From: CAG-217 sp963605415
GTDB lineage: Bacteria > Bacillota > Clostridia > Oscillospirales > Acutalibacteraceae
Direction: 5' to 3'
Length of the DNA stretch: 64,000 bases
NCBI GenBank assembly: GCA_963605415.1
Contig: CAVCUL010000010.1
Coordinates: 1-64,000, forward strand
Shown: piece by piece, positions 57,629 to 64,000 of the stretch
Position numbering within the stretch: the first letter of the stretch is position 1
Layout of the letters: every line of letters starts with the position of its first letter
Notes under the pieces: generated by a model
Seen by the model: the letters and a program-made list of their open reading frames with translations, nothing else
Database searches by the model: none
What the model was told of the DNA's origin: nothing
Program-made: the position numbers and the translations under genes

Positions 57629-57657
57629 AGTATAGCAAGGAAAGAAAGGCTTGTCAA
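57629..57657 (-). promoter_or_regulatory. Promoter of zapA-U32-maf
   Basis: On the minus strand TTGACA (plus 57652-57657), 17 bp, TATACT (plus 57629-57634). Confidence 0.8.
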
Positions 57658-57811
57658 TCCAAATTCCCACCGGGTGAAAAGTGTAACGATTTATTCACAA
57701 AATGCCGTATAATCGTTCAAAATTAACCGCTATACTATAAATTGTAAGGCGAAGGCCTTATGGGGAAAACTTTTTTCCACTTTTTCTATTCATATATCCT
57801 CTATAACGGAA

Positions 57812-57838
57812 AGGGCCGCAGTGTTATGCTGCGGCTCT
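57812..57838. terminator. Terminator of the MATE gene
   Basis: AGGGCCGCAG (57812-57821) pairs with CTGCGGCTCT (57829-57838, one wobble), followed by TTTCGTTTTT on the plus strand and a shorter T tract on the minus strand. Confidence 0.7.
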
Positions 57839-57854
57839 TTTCGTTTTTACGGCT

Positions 57855-59213
57855 TTACGGCGTGGGTACTGATTTGGCTTTGCGCTGCAACAGGGCAAAG
57901 GCCACCAGGCAGATGGCGACGGACAAGAGAGACCCGGCAGCGGTAGCCAGTCCCATGGGAAACAGGGTGTCCGGGAAGTACAGCGAGGTAAAATACACTC
58001 CGGGCACACGCACCAGCGAGATGGACAAAATATTGTGCAAAAAGCTAAGCCCGGAGCGGCCACAGGCGCAGAAATAGCCGCTAAAGCAGAAGTGCACGCC
58101 TGCAAAAATACAGTCAAAAATGTAGCCGCGCAGGTACTGGCCGCCCAACCGGATCACCTGGGCACCGGCGGCGGTGGTATCCGTTGTAAACAGGGATACT
58201 GCCGGCTCGGCGACAAACTGAATGATTACCGTCACGATGGCCCCAAAGCCCACAGCCAGCAGCAGGGCGTAGCGCAGGGTTTGCACTGCCCGGCGAGGCT
58301 TGCCGGCGCCGATACACTGGGCACCCAGGGCGGACACGGTAGACAGCATGGACGAGGGCACCAGGAACAAAAAGCTGATGATCTTTTCCACAATGCCAAC
58401 GGCGGCGGCGTCATTCAGCCCCCGGCGATTGGCGATAATGGTAATGATGATAAACGCCACCTGGATCAGCCCGTCTTGCAGGGCAATGGGCACGCCGATT
58501 TTCAAAATGGCGCCGGTGACCGGGCGGCTGGGTCGCAGATCCGCCTTTTGCAGGCGAATACCGCTGCCCCCGCGTTTTAAGGACAGCAGGGCGACCGCCA
58601 CGCTGACCCCTTGGCTCAGGGTGGTGCCCAAAGCGGCGCCGGTGGGACCCATGTGCAGCGGGCCCATAAACAGGCAATCCAGCACCACATTGCAGGCACA
58701 GGCCACGGCGATAAAGTACATGGGCCGCTTGCTGTCGCCCATACCGCGGAAGATGGCACTGATAATGTTATAGGCTGTGATAAAGGGAATGCCCAAAAAA
58801 CACACGGTCAGGTAAGCGACAGTGCCCTCCACCGCTTCCGTGGGGGTAGACACCAAACGAACCAGTGTGTGACGCAGCAACAGCAAAATCACCGTGAGCA
58901 CCAGTGACAGACCGAAAAACAGGGTAACGGTGTTGCCGGTAAAGCGCCCGGCCCGCCGCCGATCTCCGGCACCTACCGCCTGGCCGATGCAAACGGTGGT
59001 GCCCATGGCCAGCCCTACCAGCATCACGGTGAGCATGTGCATCACCTGAGAGCCTACGGACACGGCAGTGGTATCGGCCACCGTACCAAAACGGCCGATA
59101 ATCAGCAGATCCGCCATCCCATACAGGGTTTGTAAAAAATAAGAAAGCAGGTACGGCAGAGAAAAGCGCAAAATGCTTTGCAACACGCTGCCGGTGGTCC
59201 AGTTTTTTTCCAT
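57855..59213 (-). CDS. MATE-family multidrug efflux protein
   Basis: A 452-residue antiporter with twelve membrane helices in two similar halves. ILRFSLPYLLSYFLQTLYGMADLLIIGRFG is the family entry, GLAMGTTVCIGQAVGAGDRRRA and the later SSMLSTVSALGAQCIGAGKPRRA are the paired conserved loops. It exports cationic compounds against Na+ or H+; substrate unknown. ATG at 59213 has GAGGA upstream. Confidence 0.9.
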   Translation of the reverse strand: MEKNWTTGSVLQSILRFSLPYLLSYFLQTLYGMADLLIIGRFGTVADTTAVSVGSQVMHMLTVMLVGLAMGTTVCIGQAVGAGDRRRAGRFTGNTVTLFFGLSLVLTVILLLLRHTLVRLVSTPTEAVEGTVAYLTVCFLGIPFITAYNIISAIFRGMGDSKRPMYFIAVACACNVVLDCLFMGPLHMGPTGAALGTTLSQGVSVAVALLSLKRGGSGIRLQKADLRPSRPVTGAILKIGVPIALQDGLIQVAFIIITIIANRRGLNDAAAVGIVEKIISFLFLVPSSMLSTVSALGAQCIGAGKPRRAVQTLRYALLLAVGFGAIVTVIIQFVAEPAVSLFTTDTTAAGAQVIRLGGQYLRGYIFDCIFAGVHFCFSGYFCACGRSGLSFLHNILSISLVRVPGVYFTSLYFPDTLFPMGLATAAGSLLSVAICLVAFALLQRKAKSVPTP

Positions 59214-59275
59214 AATCGTCCTCGCGCAATAGAATGTACCTATTATACACGCTTCACCTGCAAAATTGCAAGGAC

Positions 59276-59310
59276 GAAAAAACCCGCTCCCGGCCAAGGA
59301 GCGGTTTTTT
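59276..59310 (-). terminator. Terminator of the AraC gene
   Basis: CCGCTCC (59284-59290) pairs with GGAGCGG (59298-59304) between A and T runs of six or more. Confidence 0.8.
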
Positions 59311-59415
59311 CGTATGCAAACAGGTAAAAATCAGTGCGCGCGTCAATCTGTTGCGGATAAACGCAGTTGATTGCGGAGGGCTTGCTGTCACATTCGGGCA
59401 AACCCGTCTTGGGTA

Positions 59416-60258
59416 CTATTTATCTTTGCCGTTATCGTGTGCTTTTCGTTTGTATTCCGTAGGGGTGATTTTGAATTTTTGTTTGAATGCTGTTGTAAAG
59501 GCGGAGGCGCAGGAATACCCGCATCTGGCAGCACAGGCATCAATGGAGATATTTTCGCTTTCCAGAAAAGAGGCAGCCATGGCCATTTTTGATTCATAGC
59601 GCAGCTTTTTGAAGGACGCATTGTAATAATCTTTGATAATCCGCTCCGCCTGCCTTGGGGATACGCCCATGCCTCTTGCAAAATCATTAAGGGTAATCTT
59701 GCTGCAGTCATTTTGCAGCAGCGTATCTAAAATCCAAGAGCGGTTCTCGTTTAGATCTGCGTCCTCCGGCGGCAACAGTGCGCTTGCGTTATCCGGATAA
59801 TAAAGCCGCGTCAGCTCAACAATCATTTGCAACACAAGCGCAGACAAAACGCTCTCTTGCCAGAGCCCGCTTTTATCCCGTTCCGTAACCAACCGGTTGA
59901 ATATTTTGCGCAGTTGGGGACTGCACTTTCCGATCCAAAATGGCTTTGAGGCGAAAAATCGAAGGGCGGTATCGTCAATTTTGCCGAGGATTTTCAAATA
60001 AATGCCCACCTCAAGCACCGGGTCGTCTGTGCTTGAAAGCTGCTTGTGGAGAACATTGGGTCCGGTGACAAAAAGAGAATTTTTCTTAATGTCATAGCGG
60101 TTTTTGTCTGTTTCTAAAACGCCGGTACCGCCGGCGATATAATGGATTTCGTATCCGTTTTTTGCGTGGGAATGCATTTGGACAACAGAATCCAGCGTAT
60201 CGTAAAATATCTTAAAAAGCTGAATGCGGCAGCCGTTGTAGTTGAATGATAGGATCAT
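59416..60258 (-). CDS. AraC-family regulator
   Basis: A 280-residue regulator. The N-terminal cupin sensor is seen in MHSHAKNGYEIHYIAGGTGVLE and KKNSLFVTGPNVLHKQ; the C-terminal double helix-turn-helix is read from CSKITLNDFARGMGVSPRQAERIIKDYY and ISIDACAARCGYSCASAFTTAFKQKFKITPTEYKRK. It is divergent from the GH4 gene and most likely activates it in response to a sugar. ATG at 60258 is preferred because GAGG sits just upstream. Confidence 0.88.
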   Translation of the reverse strand: MILSFNYNGCRIQLFKIFYDTLDSVVQMHSHAKNGYEIHYIAGGTGVLETDKNRYDIKKNSLFVTGPNVLHKQLSSTDDPVLEVGIYLKILGKIDDTALRFFASKPFWIGKCSPQLRKIFNRLVTERDKSGLWQESVLSALVLQMIVELTRLYYPDNASALLPPEDADLNENRSWILDTLLQNDCSKITLNDFARGMGVSPRQAERIIKDYYNASFKKLRYESKMAMAASFLESENISIDACAARCGYSCASAFTTAFKQKFKITPTEYKRKAHDNGKDK

Positions 60259-60367
60259 AGCATACCTCATGTTTTTGTTGTCTTTAATTATACTGCTGCC
60301 GTGTCCTGATTTCAACAAATTTCTGATAACACGACATAAGATAGAAAGTTGTTGTCGCTTTATATAC

Positions 60368-60396
60368 TTTCATTACAGTCGTAATACGATTATAAT
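60368..60396 (+). promoter_or_regulatory. AraC-dependent promoter of the GH4 cluster (probable)
   Basis: TATAAT (60391-60396) with only a poor -35 (TTTCAT 60368-60373) and a small palindrome ATTAC-AGTC-GTAAT (60372-60385) covering the spacer. A weak -35 fits activator control. Confidence 0.45.
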
Positions 60397-60431
60397 TAGA
60401 ATAGATTTGAATGGAGTTTGGAGGTTCAAAG

Positions 60432-61796
60432 ATGAAAATTACAGTGATCGGCGGTGGCGGTGTTCGCTCCATGTTCCTTGCAAAGAGTATTGCGCAAAAG
60501 GCGGAGAAGTTAAAAATCGATCAGCTTTGCTTTATGGATAATAACGCGGAAAAGTTGCGGATTTACGGCGGTATGGCAAGGCATGTTGCCCGGTTGCTTT
60601 GCCCAAGGATGGAATTTACCCTGACCACAGACGGCGCAGAGGCAGTGAAGGACGCGGATTATGTGATTACCACCATTCGGGTGGGCGAAGACGAGATGCG
60701 GGCGAAGGACGAGAGAATTGCTTTAGATTATGGTGTCCTCGGCCAGGAAACCACCGGTGCGGCCGGGCTTTCCTTTGCCATGCGAAGCGTGCCGGCGCTT
60801 GCCGCATATTGTGAGCTGATAAAAAAGTACGCAAAGGCCAATGTGAAGGTGTTTAATTTTACAAACCCGGCAGGTGTGGTCAGCCAGACACTGCGGGATA
60901 TGGGCTATGACTTTACATATGGTATTTGTGACGCACCCTCCGGTATGCTGCGCAGCTTTGCACTTTTGTACGGAGAAAGTCCGGAAAACATACAGGGCGA
61001 ATGCTACGGGCTCAACCACCTTTCCTACTTTAAAAGCATTATGCTGAATGGCAAGGAGATTGTGCCGGAGCTGATTGAAAACGATGCTGCCTACCAAAAA
61101 AGCGATATGCGCTATTTTGAAAAGGCGCTGCTAAAAGACAGAGGCTGTATCTTAAACGAATATCTTTACTATTATTACTATCGTGAAAAAGCCGTTGAGA
61201 ATATTCTCCATGCGGAAAAAACCCGTGGCGAGCAAATTCTGGACATTAATGCGCATATGACGGCAGAGCTTTCGAAACTGGATATTGAAAATGATTTTGA
61301 AAGCTGCTTACAGGTTTTTAACAAATGGTATGGTCTGCGGGAAGGCAGCTATATGGCAAGCGAAACCGGCGAAAAGCGGACCCAGCCCTGGCATTTTGAT
61401 CTTTATGCACAGGACGACGGCGGGTATGCGGGCGTTGCGCTTAAATATATTGAAACGGCTCAAAGCGGCACCACCGATACCATGATTCTGTGTATCCCAA
61501 ACAATGGCGCGATTAAGGGACTACAGGCGGATGATGTGGTTGAAATCACCTGCGATGTGAGTAAAGCCGGCTGCGTACCCCATGCAATGGGCGAAGTGGA
61601 CGCGCAAAATCTGGCGCTGATTCGCACAGTGAAAAATTATGAACGGCTCTCATCAAAAGCGATCCGAGCGCGCAGCAGAAGCGCGGCAATTCAGGCGCTG
61701 ACCCTCCACCCGCTAGTTAACAGCTATTCTCTTGCGGTAGAGCTGGTTGACGCGTATATTGATCACAACAAAATGTACTGCGACGGCTGGCGCTGA
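60432..61796 (+). CDS. GH4-family glycosidase
   Basis: A 454-residue NAD- and metal-dependent glycosidase. KITVIGGGGVRSMFLAKSIA is the NAD-binding loop, DADYVITTIRVG, LDYGVLGQETTGAAGLSFAMRS, FNFTNPAGVVSQ, GICDAPSGM (metal Cys) and YGLNHLSYF are GH4 landmarks. Closest by eye to the 6-phospho-beta-glucosidase branch, but GH4 also includes alpha-galactosidases and alpha-glucuronidases. It works in the cytoplasm on an imported sugar. GGAGG is seven bases before the ATG. It heads a plus-strand run with two hydrolase genes. Confidence 0.85.
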   Translation: MKITVIGGGGVRSMFLAKSIAQKAEKLKIDQLCFMDNNAEKLRIYGGMARHVARLLCPRMEFTLTTDGAEAVKDADYVITTIRVGEDEMRAKDERIALDYGVLGQETTGAAGLSFAMRSVPALAAYCELIKKYAKANVKVFNFTNPAGVVSQTLRDMGYDFTYGICDAPSGMLRSFALLYGESPENIQGECYGLNHLSYFKSIMLNGKEIVPELIENDAAYQKSDMRYFEKALLKDRGCILNEYLYYYYYREKAVENILHAEKTRGEQILDINAHMTAELSKLDIENDFESCLQVFNKWYGLREGSYMASETGEKRTQPWHFDLYAQDDGGYAGVALKYIETAQSGTTDTMILCIPNNGAIKGLQADDVVEITCDVSKAGCVPHAMGEVDAQNLALIRTVKNYERLSSKAIRARSRSAAIQALTLHPLVNSYSLAVELVDAYIDHNKMYCDGWR

Positions 61797-61853
61797 TTTC
61801 AAAGCTGTAGGGTTTATTTATCTTGACGCTCTGTATTCACCATGGAGGCAATT

Positions 61854-63248
61854 ATGAAACATGCGAAAAAAGATCAATCCGGGGCGGAAAAAACGGTTTT
61901 GACGGTTAAAAATTCCACGGTCAAGACACCTTGGCATATTGTACGGCTGATTTTGCTTTTTCTGCCGCTTTTGTTCACATGTCTGCCGCTTTTCTGGGCG
62001 GGGCATAAAAATGTTTCGCTGCTTGCCTGGATTTTGAGTCTGATCAATCACGGCCTTGATTTGCAGGCCATGGTCAGCGACAAATCGTATTTTTTTGCGA
62101 TACTCGCCATGCTTTGCGTGCTGATTTTCAGCCTTGTTGAAATCATCCGCGCCCTGTTTACTGCTGCAAAAAACGGATATAAACGCAATCTGGTTGCCTT
62201 TTCGGTTCATTTTATTTTGCTGGGGCTGATGGCCTTCCTTTCCATCGGCTTTGGCGCAAAGGCAAAAATCGGCTTGATTCTCATATTCCTGATATATCTG
62301 GCAAAGCTGATTGTGCACAATAAGGTCGCTGAAAAAGGCGCAAAGGGATATAGCCTGGCGATTTCGGTTTTAATCATTGGCTCGACGATTGCGTCCTGCT
62401 GCTTTTTGTACCATGCAAAGACGGTGCCTTACAGTGTACCGGAAGCCGTAAGCGGTGATGTTCGCGTGGTGTCTTTTAATGTGGCCAGCGCGTTCGGCAG
62501 CAAAATTGACGATACGGACAGCATGACCCGAGCAGATCGTTTCGCCAGATATATGAACGGCGTAAAGCCGGATTTGATCGGCACCCAGGAAATGAATTCC
62601 TATTGGCTTTCCGCCTTGCAGTCCAGTCTTGCGGATTATGAAAGTTATGGGGTGCAGCGAGGTGGCGACAGTCAAGAAAAAAACAGCGAGATGAATGCGG
62701 TGTTCTGGAACAAAAGCAAGTTTTCGCTGATTGAAAAAAATACATTCTGGCTCAGCGATACACCGGAGCAGGAAAGCAAGTACACCTATACCGACGAAAA
62801 TGGCCGGATCTGTGAAGCCGGCTGTAACAGAATCTGCAGCTATGTGGTTTTGCTTGACAATAAAACAAAGAAAAAGCTGGTGTTTTTGAACACGCATTTG
62901 GACAACGCCAGCGAGCAAGCCGCGGATTTTGGCGCCGGTGTGATTTTGCAAAAAATAGAGCCGCTGAAGGCAAAGTACGGAAAAGATGTGCCCATTGTTT
63001 TGACCGGTGATTTTAACGAAACCCGGGACGGCGCTGCCTGTCAGTTGGTTGCCGGTACCCTGAACGATTGTACGGATAACGCAAAGAAAACGGCCACCTA
63101 TCAGGAATGGGGCTATTGCAATACGGGAGACGAGCCGATAGATTTTATTTTCACCAGTGGCAAGGGTAACAATTATACGGTTTTGAATGATCTTCGCGGC
63201 GGTTATATTTCCGATCACTACGGCATTTATGCGAATGTTGAGTTTTGA
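61854..63248 (+). CDS. Membrane-anchored endonuclease/exonuclease/phosphatase-family protein
   Basis: A 464-residue protein. The N-terminal 190 residues contain four to six membrane helices (IVRLILLFLPLLFTCLPLFW, FFAILAMLCVLIFSLVEII, NLVAFSVHFILLGLMAFL, GLILIFLIYLAKLIV). The external domain from about residue 200 is an EEP fold: VRVVSFNVASAFG, LIGTQEMNSYW (metal Glu), LNTHLDNASEQ, PIVLTGDFNETRDG and SDHYGIYANVEF. Family members cleave phosphodiesters in DNA, sphingomyelin or inositol phosphates; the target is unknown. GGAGG precedes the ATG. Confidence 0.82.
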   Translation: MKHAKKDQSGAEKTVLTVKNSTVKTPWHIVRLILLFLPLLFTCLPLFWAGHKNVSLLAWILSLINHGLDLQAMVSDKSYFFAILAMLCVLIFSLVEIIRALFTAAKNGYKRNLVAFSVHFILLGLMAFLSIGFGAKAKIGLILIFLIYLAKLIVHNKVAEKGAKGYSLAISVLIIGSTIASCCFLYHAKTVPYSVPEAVSGDVRVVSFNVASAFGSKIDDTDSMTRADRFARYMNGVKPDLIGTQEMNSYWLSALQSSLADYESYGVQRGGDSQEKNSEMNAVFWNKSKFSLIEKNTFWLSDTPEQESKYTYTDENGRICEAGCNRICSYVVLLDNKTKKKLVFLNTHLDNASEQAADFGAGVILQKIEPLKAKYGKDVPIVLTGDFNETRDGAACQLVAGTLNDCTDNAKKTATYQEWGYCNTGDEPIDFIFTSGKGNNYTVLNDLRGGYISDHYGIYANVEF

Positions 63249-63293
63249 TGCGTGGTTTCAGAAACAGGACTGCAAATCATCGGGAGAGAACAG

Positions 63294-64000
63294 ATGAAGG
63301 ATTTTAGCTTTTATATTGTGGCCGATCCGCATTATTTTGACAGATCATTTAAACGAAGCGGCAGTGCCTATGAGGCAAGAAGCATTACAGACCAGAAGTG
63401 TATTGCAGAAACACCGGCCATTGTGGACGCCGGCTTTCGTCAAATTGCCGCGGACAAGGACACGGATGTTATTTTGATTTTGGGGGATCTGGTTTATCGT
63501 GGAGAATACCAAAGCCATGTGGGTTTTCGGGATTGTCTGTATAAGCTGAAGGAACAGGGCAAAAGAATTTATTTGATTACTGCTCGGCACGATTACTGCG
63601 AGGACGATCCGCCCTATGAGTTTGAGGGCGACAAAATGCTGCCTGTGCCCGGTATGCCCCGATCCCGGCTGTGGGCGTTTTACAAGGATTTTGGCTTTGG
63701 TACGGCCATCCGTACGCAAAAGTCCTCCATGAGTTATGTGGCGCAGTTGGCGGACGGCGTGCGGCTTTTGGCCTTGAATTGTGACGGCGACGGTAAGAAT
63801 TTCAAAGGCCTGTGGCCGGATCAGCTGGATTGGGCGGTAAAAGAAATTGAAAGGGCACATCAGGAAAACCAGTACATTTTTGCCATGACCCATTATCCGC
63901 TGCTGCCATTTTCGCCGATTATGCCTCTGATTGACGACACCAAGCTGGATGATTGGGAAAGAACGGCCCGCGTTTTGGCGGATGCGGGGGTGGATCTGAT
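63294..64000 (+). CDS. Calcineurin-like metallophosphoesterase, truncated by the window end
   Basis: An open frame runs from ATG 63294 (GGAGAG upstream) past the window end, giving at least 235 residues. VADPHYFD (DxH), ILGDLVYRGEY (GD) and FAMTHYPLLP (later His) fit the calcineurin-like metallophosphoesterase fold. The usual GNHD/E segment is replaced by TARHDYCED, which keeps the catalytic His and Asp but not the Gly-Asn. The 3' part, including the GHxH motif, lies outside the window. It follows the EEP gene by 45 bases on the same strand. Confidence 0.72.
   Translation, partial: MKDFSFYIVADPHYFDRSFKRSGSAYEARSITDQKCIAETPAIVDAGFRQIAADKDTDVILILGDLVYRGEYQSHVGFRDCLYKLKEQGKRIYLITARHDYCEDDPPYEFEGDKMLPVPGMPRSRLWAFYKDFGFGTAIRTQKSSMSYVAQLADGVRLLALNCDGDGKNFKGLWPDQLDWAVKEIERAHQENQYIFAMTHYPLLPFSPIMPLIDDTKLDDWERTARVLADAGVDL

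Noticed and set aside
57541..57760. Possible 6S RNA next to zapA
   Set aside because: The region upstream of zapA lacks a long rod-shaped self-pairing of about 180 bases with a central bubble; the promoter reads straight into zapA, so a leader is more likely.
1..64000. tRNA and rRNA genes
   Set aside because: None were recognised by eye on either strand; a tRNAscan/Infernal run would be needed to exclude a missed tRNA.

Overview
The window looks like a chromosomal segment of a low-G+C-phylum (Firmicutes) anaerobe, most likely a gut Clostridia of the Oscillospiraceae/Ruminococcaceae type. This is inferred from Gram-positive ribosome binding sites, teichoic-acid-type TarI/TarJ, ABC-F, MgtE, ZapA, EFR1-type flavodoxin-ferredoxin and hairpin-rich intergenic repeats. 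I saw no rRNA, tRNA or CRISPR. Most of the window (about 9.9-64 kb) is G+C-rich host-like DNA. The first 7.7 kb is clearly A+T-rich.

Region 1 (1-9.75 kb) is an accessory island. It holds a TnpV-type transposon protein, a controller-like XRE regulator, two N6-adenine methyltransferases with an AlwI-family endonuclease (together a likely type IIS restriction-modification system for a non-palindromic site), a Shedu-type nuclease (DUF4263), a PIN-like nuclease with a C-terminal zinc ribbon, a non-coding stretch with repeats and a gene relic, and a tyrosine integrase at the right edge. Region 2 (9.9-18.7 kb) has small membrane proteins, a DMT exporter, an XRE-controlled secreted protein, the complete dTDP-L-rhamnose operon rfbA-rfbB-rfbD-rfbC with a GNAT gene, and a GH27 alpha-galactosidase. 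Region 3 (18.8-33.7 kb) is mostly housekeeping: ABC-F, rpe, two envelope proteins, mgtE, a minus-strand operon GH28/SecB-like/DUF6472-like/Nudix, an FAD dehydrogenase, purA, and a polar amino-acid ABC transporter. Region 4 (33.9-47 kb) has an iron alcohol dehydrogenase, tarI-tarJ, a two-component system with its apparent target (a large beta-helix surface protein), a TetR/SDR/EFR1 cluster, a membrane protein and a GPH-type sugar transporter with a coiled-coil tail. Region 5 (47.5-64 kb) has DUF2798 and DUF2238 membrane proteins, an acyl-CoA-ligase-like enzyme, DUF5067 and XRE genes, a DUF368 (PopT-like) lipid-carrier translocase, a PHP phosphoesterase, the zapA-U32-maf operon, a MATE exporter, and an AraC-controlled cluster of GH4, endonuclease/exonuclease/phosphatase-family and metallophosphoesterase genes.

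The most interesting signals are non-coding. (a) Two roughly 312-bp multi-hairpin elements, nearly identical, each lie just 3' of a gene in the same sense orientation. They differ by compensatory changes in their stems, which suggests a structured 3'-UTR RNA element. (b) The promoters of the two-component operon and of the beta-helix surface protein share the same arrangement of TTTCAG-type boxes with an 11-bp period and identical distance to the -10, which points to a self-contained regulon. (c) Two repeat elements bounded by AATCCCTCC/GGAGGGATT enclose serial triloop hairpins. (d) There is a candidate orphan small RNA near 52.1-52.3 kb, a candidate leader RNA ahead of the DUF2798 gene, and a 5'-end hairpin on the amino-acid ABC operon.
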